A stretch of DNA of 11,686 bases from DASQTB01 sp035642095. Its GTDB lineage: Bacteria; Actinomycetota; UBA4738; CALAEC01. Shown here piece by piece: positions 6,135 to 10,773 of the stretch. Location: NCBI GenBank assembly GCA_035642095.1, contig DASQTB010000141.1, positions 1 through 11,686 of the forward strand, written 5' to 3'. The stretch's first letter is position 1, and each line of letters begins with the position of its first letter. Both the position numbers and the translations under genes were made by a program. A model generated the notes under the pieces. That model saw nothing but the letters and a program-made list of their open reading frames with translations. It was not told where the DNA came from and made no database searches.

Positions 6135-7571
6135 ATGAGCGCGTTCGGTCGAGCGGTCATCGCCCTCCTCACGCCGGTGATGGTCGCGTTCGGTCCCGTG
6201 CTGCCCCGCTCGGGGCCTGAGGCGGATCCGGCCTTGCCGCCGGCCCCCATCTACCGTCTCCGGATCGCCGTCAGGACCACCGCGCCGAAGGCTCGTATCA
6301 AGCTACGACGTCCCGCCGAGCTGATCCAAGGTGCCCTGCTCCGTTCCCGGGGCAACCTTCGAGCGAGCTGGGGGACGTTCGGACGAGGTCCGCTGGTGGT
6401 GGCCAAGCGCCACGGGACGTCACGGGCTACGGCCGTCTACCTCGTCGCCGTGACCCCCGGCCCATCGCAACGAGTGCGCTTCCTGTCGAGCGGGCATCGA
6501 CAGGGGTCGACCCTGATCCGCATCGACAACGCGAACGGGAGCACTCCGAGTCGCCTGGGGACGGTTGGACACGTCGGCCCCCGAGCGAAGCGCTTCTCAC
6601 TGCCGCTCGCGCGGGTGGCGGCCGGCGGACCCCCTCCGGGAACCGAGCCGCTCTCTCCGCAGGTGCTGGCCTTCTACTACCCGTGGTACGAGCCGCCCGA
6701 CTGGTCCGGAGGAAAGCCGATCGCCGACGACAACCGGATCGCCGAGCCGTACTCCAGCGGCGATCCGGCCGTGATCGACCGGCACATCGAGCAGGCCCGT
6801 AGCGCTGGGATCGATGGCTTCGTGGCGTCCTGGTGGGGCAGGGAGATCGGCTGGGACGCGAACACCCGAATGCTCCTGGGGCGAACCCCGCCGGGATTCA
6901 CCTTCGCCCTGTACGTGGAGATCTTCAGCCCCTACTTCCGGACGGTGACCGACCTGATCGAAGAGCTCGACCACGCCCTCGACACCTACGCCGCCTCCGA
7001 TCGATACCTTCGGATCGACGGACGGCCGGTCCTGTACATCTTCTCCAGCCACAACGTCCTGACCGACGTCGGCACCCCCGGGATGACGCCCGGATACGAG
7101 GTCATCTGGGAGTTCGTTCGGCAGGAGCTGACCATCCGGGGTCACGACCCCATGCTGATCGGCGAGGGAAGGCCCTTCTCCGTCTCGGATTTCGACGTGT
7201 TCGACGGCATGCACGTCTACGGCACGGACGACCCCACCCAGACGTACCGGCTGGATCGAGAGATGGCCCTCACCGCCAGGGCGTGGGCGGCGATCCACGG
7301 CGGCCGGAGGAGGATCTGGGCGTCGTCGGTGATCCCGGGCTACGACGATCGCCACATCCAGGGCCGCACGCCGGACTACTTCCCCCGCGAGGACGGCCGG
7401 CTGTACGAGGAGCAGTGGAACGCAGCCATCGCCAGCCAGTCGGACCAGGCCCTCATCGTCTCCTTCAACGAGTGGATGGAGACCACGAACATCGAGCCGA
7501 ACGTCGAGTGGGGCACGAAGTATCTCGACCTGACGGCCGCCCTAAGCCGCCGGTTCCGCACGTCGCGATAG
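6135..7571 (+). CDS. exported glycoside hydrolase family 99-like protein (endo-mannosidase-like)
   Basis: The 478-residue product begins with a short basic then hydrophobic stretch (about 5-23, RAVIALLTPVMVAFGPVL), a possible signal peptide or anchor. A strand-rich, Arg-rich region (about 40-155) and a Pro/Gly linker (about 160-175) come next. The GH99-like barrel starts at VLAFYYPWYEPPDW (177-190) and continues through YSSGDPAVIDRHIEQARSAG-type sequence and IDGFVASWWG. It closes with VSFNEWMETTNIEPNVEWG (about 441-459). These are the recognised landmarks of GH99/GH71-related enzymes, whose characterised members cut internal alpha-mannosidic bonds. I cannot verify the catalytic glutamates or the substrate. 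The ATG at 6135 is three bases after the macro-domain stop, with only a weak ribosome binding site, so coupling is likely. A hairpin follows the stop. Family-level call is good; mannan or mannosylated protein as substrate is inference. Confidence 0.83.
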   Translation: MSAFGRAVIALLTPVMVAFGPVLPRSGPEADPALPPAPIYRLRIAVRTTAPKARIKLRRPAELIQGALLRSRGNLRASWGTFGRGPLVVAKRHGTSRATAVYLVAVTPGPSQRVRFLSSGHRQGSTLIRIDNANGSTPSRLGTVGHVGPRAKRFSLPLARVAAGGPPPGTEPLSPQVLAFYYPWYEPPDWSGGKPIADDNRIAEPYSSGDPAVIDRHIEQARSAGIDGFVASWWGREIGWDANTRMLLGRTPPGFTFALYVEIFSPYFRTVTDLIEELDHALDTYAASDRYLRIDGRPVLYIFSSHNVLTDVGTPGMTPGYEVIWEFVRQELTIRGHDPMLIGEGRPFSVSDFDVFDGMHVYGTDDPTQTYRLDREMALTARAWAAIHGGRRRIWASSVIPGYDDRHIQGRTPDYFPREDGRLYEEQWNAAIASQSDQALIVSFNEWMETTNIEPNVEWGTKYLDLTAALSRRFRTSR

Positions 7572-7585
7572 GTCGAGAACGCGAA

Positions 7586-7608
7586 CGGGGCGCCCATCCG
7601 GCGCCCCG
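7586..7608. terminator. GC-rich hairpin between convergent genes, possible bidirectional terminator
   Basis: CGGGGCGCC at 7586-7594 pairs perfectly with GGCGCCCCG at 7600-7608 around a five-base loop. It starts 14 bp after the GH99-like stop and ends 15 bp before the end of the convergent cupredoxin gene, so it could end transcription from both sides. There is no T-run on either side. Confidence 0.6.
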
Positions 7609-7623
7609 CTCGCTCCGCGCCTC

Positions 7624-7950
7624 CTACTCGACCGTGACCGACCCCGTCATCTCCGGGTGGTACTTGCAGAGAAAGTCGAACGTCCCGGCGTCGACCCCGG
7701 AGAGGTCGACCTCGGCGCTCTCTCCCGGGGCCACGTCCTGGTCGACGCCGCCGTCGGAGAGCGTGAAGCTGTGGAGGACCTGCCCCTCGTTGGTCACCGA
7801 CAGGGTGTCGCTGGCCGCCGTGAACGACGAGGGCTGGAACTCGTTGTCGACCATCGTCAAGGTGTCGGTGGTCTCGCCACCGCCGTTCCCGCCGCCGCAC
7901 GCCGCCCCCAGCAGGGCCAACGCCATGAGTCCGATCGAGATCCGCCGCAT
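7624..7950 (-). CDS. cupredoxin-domain lipoprotein (type-1 blue copper, amicyanin/plastocyanin-like)
   Basis: Counting from ATG at 7950 (108 residues), a basic start (MRRIS), a hydrophobic core and LLGAAC ending at C18 form a lipoprotein signal; Gly at -3 makes the lipobox slightly atypical. A Gly-rich linker follows, then one cupredoxin domain (about 30-108). All four type-1 copper ligands are visible: H60 in VLHSF, and C95, H98 and M101 in CKYHPEM. The C-x2-H-x2-M spacing equals the short amicyanin-type loop. Such proteins carry electrons or bind copper outside the membrane. ATG at 7956 is in frame, but GGGAGG (7958-7963) lies only one base from it and seven bases from 7950, so the second ATG is the better start. 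No oxidase or denitrification gene is nearby, so the redox partner is unknown. It is divergent from the csbD-like gene. Confidence 0.88.
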   Translation of the reverse strand: MRRISIGLMALALLGAACGGGNGGGETTDTLTMVDNEFQPSSFTAASDTLSVTNEGQVLHSFTLSDGGVDQDVAPGESAEVDLSGVDAGTFDFLCKYHPEMTGSVTVE

Positions 7951-7982
7951 GGTCATGCCTCCCTTCAGGGTTTTCGCCCGGC

Positions 7983-7988
7983 ATCCTA
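7983..7988 (-). promoter_or_regulatory. candidate -10 box for the cupredoxin gene
   Basis: Read on the minus strand this is TAGGAT (TANNNT), about 33 bp upstream of the ATG at 7950. It would give a short leader containing the GGGAGG ribosome binding site at 7958-7963. No good -35 box was found. Low-confidence prediction. Confidence 0.3.
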
Positions 7989-8013
7989 TCGGGCTCTCGC
8001 CCTCGCCGACGGT

Positions 8014-8033
8014 GGCGGATTCCGCCGGGCGGA
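8014..8033. repeat. GGCGGA triple motif (inverted plus direct repeat) in a divergent promoter region
   Basis: GGCGGA at 8014-8019 and TCCGCC at 8021-8026 form a perfect inverted repeat around one base, and a third copy, GGCGGA, lies at 8028-8033 in direct orientation. The set sits between the cupredoxin and csbD-like genes and overlaps the proposed csbD spacer and -35, so it may be a regulator-binding site. GC-rich DNA makes short matches common, so a chance origin is possible. Confidence 0.35.
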
Positions 8034-8043
8034 AAACGGGAAT
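8018..8043 (+). promoter_or_regulatory. candidate sigma-B/sigma-F-type promoter of the csbD-like gene
   Basis: GGGAAT at 8038-8043 fits the -10 consensus GGGWAT of general stress sigma factors (B. subtilis sigma-B, mycobacterial SigF). GATT at 8018-8021, 16 bp upstream, matches the GTTT core of the -35 at three of four positions. A housekeeping-type TAATCT at 8043-8048 overlaps the same site, so the sigma factor is not certain. Confidence 0.42.
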
Positions 8044-8062
8044 AATCTTCAGGCGACCCGAA

Positions 8063-8071
8063 AAGGAGGTG
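8063..8071 (+). promoter_or_regulatory. strong Shine-Dalgarno of the csbD-like gene
   Basis: AAGGAGGTG is a near-perfect anti-16S match, with the GGAGG core six bases before GTG at 8076. It is the strongest ribosome binding site in the window and fixes the GTG start. It suggests a gene made at a high level when transcribed. Confidence 0.85.
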
Positions 8072-8075
8072 CCAC

Positions 8076-8282
8076 GTGGGTGGTCAGAGGGATCGAAACG
8101 AAGGCCGGGTGGACGAAGCCAAGGGCCGGGTAAAGGAAGCGGCCGGCGACCTGACCGGCAACCGCGAGACCGAGGCCGAGGGCCAGGCCGACCAGACCAA
8201 GGGCAAGGCCAAGCAGGCCAAGGGCGACCTCAAGGACGCCGGGGAGAAGGTCAAGGACAGCATCAACAAGGCGTTCGACTAG
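8076..8282 (+). CDS. CsbD family stress-response protein
   Basis: This 68-residue, highly charged protein has almost no hydrophobic core and no Cys or Trp. It contains two similar Lys/Gly repeats, AKGRVKEAAGDLTG (about 15-28) and TKGKAKQAKGDLKD (about 41-54), the hallmark of the CsbD/YjbJ family. It ends in an amphipathic helix (EKVKDSINKAF). CsbD of Bacillus subtilis is a sigma-B-dependent general stress protein, and family members accumulate under osmotic stress or in stationary phase; the molecular function is unknown. The GTG start is set by the strong Shine-Dalgarno sequence. The upstream stress-sigma-like promoter fits the family's regulation. The gene is monocistronic: a strong hairpin follows 27 bp after the stop. 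It is cytoplasmic and probably disordered. Confidence 0.93.
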   Translation: MGGQRDRNEGRVDEAKGRVKEAAGDLTGNRETEAEGQADQTKGKAKQAKGDLKDAGEKVKDSINKAFD

Positions 8283-8309
8283 CGCCGGCCAACTTGGGAC
8301 GACCCGGGC

Positions 8310-8338
8310 CTCGACGGGGCGCTCATCGCCCCGTCGAG
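8310..8338. terminator. 12-bp perfect GC-rich hairpin after the csbD-like gene
   Basis: CTCGACGGGGCG (8310-8321) pairs perfectly with CGCCCCGTCGAG (8327-8338) around the loop CTCAT. It is the strongest hairpin I found. No T-tract follows, so it would be a U-less terminator or an RNA-stabilising 3' stem. It separates csbD from the MmcQ-like gene. Confidence 0.65.
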
Positions 8339-8362
8339 CGTCTCCGGAGGTGGCACGTGCTC

Positions 8363-8368
8363 TACGCT
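8363..8368 (+). promoter_or_regulatory. candidate -10 box for leaderless mmcQ-like gene
   Basis: TACGCT (TANNNT) ends eight bases before ATG at 8377, and no Shine-Dalgarno sequence sits at a useful distance from that ATG. The GGAGG at 8346-8350 is too far upstream. No -35 box is convincing. Confidence 0.4.
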
Positions 8369-8376
8369 TCCTCCAC

Positions 8377-8733
8377 ATGGCTCCGCCCCGGCGCACCCGG
8401 AAGCAGCTCCTCGACTTCGCCTTGGGATTCCCCGCCGCGTGGCTCGATCATCCGTGGGGGGAAGACGTAGCCAAGGTCGGCAAGAAGGTCTTCGTGTTCT
8501 TCGGCAGCGGGGACATAGACGATCTGTCGATCACGGTGAAGCTCGAGGACTCGCACGACCAGGCGCTGGTCGTCCCCGGCGCGGAGCCGGCCGGCTACGG
8601 CCTGGGCCGCTCGGGGTGGGTCACCATCCCGCTGAGGGACACCACGCCGCCGCCAGGCGTCCTCAAGGACTGGATCGACGAGAGCTACCGCCGCATCGCC
8701 CCGAGGCAGCTGATCGCCGAGCTCGACGGTTAG
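8377..8733 (+). CDS. MmcQ/YjbR family protein
   Basis: The 118-residue product belongs to the MmcQ/YjbR family (double-wing fold, often labelled DNA-binding). Visible landmarks are the N-terminal helix RRTRKQLLDFALGFPAAW, the signature DHPWGEDVAKVGKKVFVFF (about 24-42), a central TVKLED strand, the YGLGRSGWVTIPL segment (about 75-87) and the C-terminal helix with WIDESYRRIAPRQL. Family proteins usually carry these DHPxG and W-I-xxSY elements at the same spacing, and the length is normal. ATG at 8377 fits the family start; a GTG at 8350 would add nine residues (MARALRFLH) that look foreign to it. No function is established for most members and DNA binding is not shown by sequence alone. It is convergent with the kinase-like gene, 75 bp away. 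Probably cytoplasmic. Confidence 0.9.
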   Translation: MAPPRRTRKQLLDFALGFPAAWLDHPWGEDVAKVGKKVFVFFGSGDIDDLSITVKLEDSHDQALVVPGAEPAGYGLGRSGWVTIPLRDTTPPPGVLKDWIDESYRRIAPRQLIAELDG

Positions 8734-8808
8734 CCACGGTAAGGTGCCGTCGGCATGGCCGGGATAGGACGTGCCGCGTCACGGGCGTCCCTCCGACTCC
8801 GGACCGAT

Positions 8809-9330
8809 TCAGCTCCACCCGACCTGATTCATGATGTCCGCGGCCACCTCGTTGATCGGCCGATCGTTCGGAACGGTCAGGTCCTCGATGCCTGCCCCGG
8901 TGGACGCCTCGATCCATGTCGCGGCCTCGCGGAGGTCATCGCGTTTCCTAGCGGTGGTGATGTGCGACCGGAGCCGCCTCTCGATCTCCTGCAACGAGAC
9001 GGTCAAACGAACGACCGTCAAGGGCATGGAGAGGGCAGCTCTCAGGCTGTGCAGCTTCGAGTGATCGCGAATGGCCCGGGCCAGGACGAAGAATCGCACG
9101 CCCACGGTGAGGTAGTTGCGTACGACGGCGATGAGATTGGTCAGCATCATGCGATGCTCGGCGTCCTCATCGTCCTTTCCCGCGGAGGCCCAGGCCAGCC
9201 AGTCGAGGTCCAAGGCTGCGTACGGAAGGCGTCGCTCTTCGAGCTTGTCGGCGATCTCTTCGGCCACCGAGCTCTTTCCGGAGCCGAACACGCCGGTGAT
9301 GAGCACAGCCTCGGGTCCTCGTCCGGCCAT
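8809..9330 (-). CDS. P-loop kinase-like NTPase of unknown substrate
   Basis: The 173-residue protein has a Walker A motif GVFGSGKSS (about 13-21) right after the first strand, as in small-molecule kinases of the adenylate/gluconate/chloramphenicol-phosphotransferase type. ALDLDWLAW (about 39-47) sits at the substrate-binding DxD position. VRFFVLAR is the Walker B-like strand, and RRLRSHITTARKRDDL (about 118-133) is a basic segment placed like the lid. The protein ends soon after a VPNDRP(I)NEVA segment, which in this group precedes the last helix. The ATG at 9330 has AGGGG five bases upstream. It is convergent with the MmcQ-like gene and 83 bp beyond the tRNA-Ala. It stands alone, so the substrate cannot be inferred from neighbours. 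A nucleotide- or sugar-type kinase is likely; antibiotic or toxin modification is only a possibility. Confidence 0.75.
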   Translation of the reverse strand: MAGRGPEAVLITGVFGSGKSSVAEEIADKLEERRLPYAALDLDWLAWASAGKDDEDAEHRMMLTNLIAVVRNYLTVGVRFFVLARAIRDHSKLHSLRAALSMPLTVVRLTVSLQEIERRLRSHITTARKRDDLREAATWIEASTGAGIEDLTVPNDRPINEVAADIMNQVGWS

Positions 9331-9376
9331 TGTTCCCCTACCCTAGGATGCGGTTGAGCAATACCATCTGGCGGCC

Positions 9377-9494
9377 GACGAGCTCTCCGCGTTTCACACC
9401 GGTAGTCAGATTGTGGAGGTGAGGGGAGTTGAACCCCTGACCTCTGCCGTGCGAAGGCAGCGCTCTACCACTGAGCTACACCCCCGAGCTCGTC
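9377..9494. repeat. 9-bp inverted repeat bracketing the tRNA-Ala gene
   Basis: GACGAGCTC at 9377-9385 and GAGCTCGTC at 9486-9494 are perfect reverse complements. In the minus-strand transcript the first arm touches the tRNA 5' end and the second lies 28 nt after its 3' end, so pairing would join leader and trailer. A chance match in about 100 bp of GC-rich DNA is plausible. Confidence 0.4.
9414..9485 (-). tRNA. tRNA-Ala (anticodon CGC)
   Basis: The minus strand folds into a full 72-nt cloverleaf. The acceptor GGGGGTG pairs with CACCTCC (one G-T pair) with A73. The D arm is GCTC/GAGC with loop AGTGGTA. The anticodon arm is CTGCC/GGCAG with loop TTCGCAC, giving anticodon CGC for codon GCG. The variable loop has 5 nt, and the T arm is AGGGG/CCCCT with loop TTCAACT. 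The 3' CCA is not encoded. It begins 20 bp after the stop of the translin-like gene on the same strand, leaving little room for its own promoter, so read-through transcription is likely. Confidence 0.96.
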
Positions 9495-9505
9495 AAGGGT
9501 AACAG

Positions 9506-10141
9506 CTAGGGGCGGCCGCGGAACTCCTCGGCGTGACGCTCGAGGGCGTTTCGGAGGTCTCGCTGGACCAGTGACACGGACAGGTCGCCCCGGGTCTTCT
9601 CGATGATCCCCCGGGCCACATCGGTGGAGCGCCGGAGGTTCCCGGTGATGGCGTCGGGATAGTCCATTGTCACCAGGAGGTCGTACAGATCGTCCATCGA
9701 TCGGAGGAGCGCCTCGGCCCGGGCCTCCTCCCCCCGGCGGAGCAGATCGAGGACCGACCGCCGAGCCTCGCCGACGGTCTCGGCCATCCCGTTGAGGTAG
9801 GCCGCCAGCGTCACCCCGAGATCGTCCGGGCCGGGGAGGTCGTGGCCGGCCACCACGGCCTCGGTCATCCGGGCCTCGGCGTACTCCTTCTGGGCATCGT
9901 GGAGGAACCCGGCGAAGCGGACGTCGGGATGGTCCGCTACGGCGGCCTCGCCCTCGTCCAGCGCGCTCCGAGCTTCGTCCATCAGACGGCGGGCCTCGTC
10001 GAACTCGCCCCGGTGGATGGCCCGGATGGCGTTCGCTGAAGACCGGATGGCCCGGCGGGCGGAGGGAAGGGCGACCTCGCGGGCCCGCATCTTCTCGTCG
10101 AAGCGACGCTGGAACTCTTTCGACATCGCTCGGATATCCAC
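9506..10141 (-). CDS. translin/TRAX family protein (possible RNase)
   Basis: The predicted 211-residue protein is almost entirely helical and matches the translin/TRAX family, best known from eukaryotes (C3PO endoribonuclease) and archaea. Landmarks are RRAIRSSANAIRAIHRGEFDEARRLMDEA (29-57), the segment KEYAEARMTEAV (85-96), LGVTLAAYLNGMAETVGEARRSVLDLLRRGE (108-138), DDLYDLLVTMDYPDAI (150-165) and LRRSTDVARGIIEKTRGDL (169-187). In TRAX the metal-binding acids lie in an ExxE motif and in the YD of a later helix; the equivalents here are E86, E89 and D154, so nuclease activity is plausible. Translins bind short RNA or single-stranded DNA as hexamers or octamers. The start is GTG at 10141 or, equally likely, ATG at 10126 (M6); neither has a good ribosome binding site. 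It lies 40 bp after the membrane-protein gene and 20 bp before tRNA-Ala, on the same strand as both. Confidence 0.8.
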   Translation of the reverse strand: MDIRAMSKEFQRRFDEKMRAREVALPSARRAIRSSANAIRAIHRGEFDEARRLMDEARSALDEGEAAVADHPDVRFAGFLHDAQKEYAEARMTEAVVAGHDLPGPDDLGVTLAAYLNGMAETVGEARRSVLDLLRRGEEARAEALLRSMDDLYDLLVTMDYPDAITGNLRRSTDVARGIIEKTRGDLSVSLVQRDLRNALERHAEEFRGRP

Positions 10142-10180
10142 GGGCGGGATTGTTCCAGACGGGAGCCGGAGCCGCCCGAC

Positions 10181-10660
10181 CTACCGGGCGAGGCGAACCA
10201 CGCGGCGGTCCTGCTCCTCCAGCAGCCGGTCGGGCACGGCCTCGGGAAGGGTGATGACCACGTCCGGCCGGCGAGACGCCCGCGGCTGGGGAGGGGCGGG
10301 ACGGCGCGACGACCAGATCACCAGGCCGGTGTAGGTGAGGAGGAGCGCCACGAACAGGCCGGTCACCACGAGCATCCCTCGAAGGGGCGGGAACATGCCG
10401 ATGAGCCCGGTCAGGCCGATCAGCTCGAGGAGGAACAGGTACACACGCCGACGGCGCTCCTGGGCCCGGAGCCGGGCCCGCTGGCGGCGGCCCACGAAGC
10501 GCGAGCCGCGCTTCGGCGACAGGATCCACCGGCCGGGATGGCGGAACTCTTCGTCCTCGATCGGCACGCCCCTCCTCAGGGGGTTGGGCGACTCACGTGA
10601 CCCGGGCAGCAGCAGAACGCCCCAGATGATGCCCAACACCGCCAGCGCAAGCCAATCCAT
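10181..10660 (-). CDS. SepX/GlpR-like three-helix membrane protein
   Basis: The 159-residue protein has an N-terminal helix (3-19), a very basic cytoplasmic-type stretch (about 20-72, with RRQRARLRAQERRRR at 58-72), two adjacent helices (about 73-93 and 95-117) separated by a PP-R turn, and a Pro/Arg-rich then charged tail (118-159). There is no cleavable signal. This layout, and its place next to a Glp/MoeA-like gene, fits SepX of Streptomyces and GlpR of Corynebacterium/Mycobacterium (Rv0996 region), membrane proteins that work with gephyrin-like Glp at the division site. The match rests on topology and context more than on strong motifs. In Mycobacterium an acetyltransferase gene (rimJ) lies between the two; it is absent here. 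ATG at 10660 has AGGGG about eight bases upstream. A promoter-like AT-rich region precedes it. Confidence 0.65.
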   Translation of the reverse strand: MDWLALAVLGIIWGVLLLPGSRESPNPLRRGVPIEDEEFRHPGRWILSPKRGSRFVGRRQRARLRAQERRRRVYLFLLELIGLTGLIGMFPPLRGMLVVTGLFVALLLTYTGLVIWSSRRPAPPQPRASRRPDVVITLPEAVPDRLLEEQDRRVVRLAR

Positions 10661-10699
10661 GTGCCCGTCCCCTGCCGGCCGTACCCCGGCCCGACCACG

Positions 10700-10739
10700 A
10701 CATGGTGGGCTTACATGGATGTTATTCGACTACATGTAG
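10700..10739. repeat. ACATG repeats and CTACATGTAG palindrome
   Basis: ACATG occurs at 10700, 10713 and 10732, the last within the ten-base palindrome CTACATGTAG (10730-10739). The cluster lies in the most AT-rich stretch of the window, over the start region of the SepX/GlpR-like transcript, which suggests binding of a regulator. Confidence 0.45.
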
Positions 10740-10747
10740 GGGTTCAA
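10719..10747 (-). promoter_or_regulatory. promoter of the SepX/GlpR-like gene with a palindrome in its spacer
   Basis: On the minus strand TTGAAC (10747-10742) and TAACAT (10724-10719) are separated by exactly 17 bp, the best sigma-70-like pair in the window. The spacer holds the perfect palindrome CTACATGTAG (10730-10739). A second inverted repeat, TCAAA-CAT-TTTGA (10744-10756), overlaps the -35. An alternative -35, TTGACT (10761-10756), pairs with TACATG. The predicted leader is about 50 nt. Confidence 0.6.
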
Positions 10748-10773
10748 ACATTTTGAGTCAATTCCTTGGTCCC

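Noticed and set aside
6833..8470. Plus-strand open frame of 545 codons through the GH99-like, cupredoxin and csbD-like genes
   Set aside because: It crosses three supported genes, a hairpin and a divergent promoter region, and has no family motif.
8755..9357. Plus-strand frame of 200 codons opposite the kinase-like gene, with a TAAGGT box before its ATG
   Set aside because: The box looks like a leaderless start, but the opposite strand has a clear Walker A motif and a good ribosome binding site; this frame shows no motif.
9331..9413. Attachment site or integrated element next to the tRNA
   Set aside because: No second copy of the tRNA 3' end and no integrase in the window; the 83-bp gap shows nothing beyond one arm of the small inverted repeat.
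9486..9505. TTGACG next to the tRNA 5' end as a -35 box for the tRNA
   Set aside because: It lies about 8 bp before the mature tRNA, so a matching -10 would fall inside the tRNA. Not a usable promoter for it.
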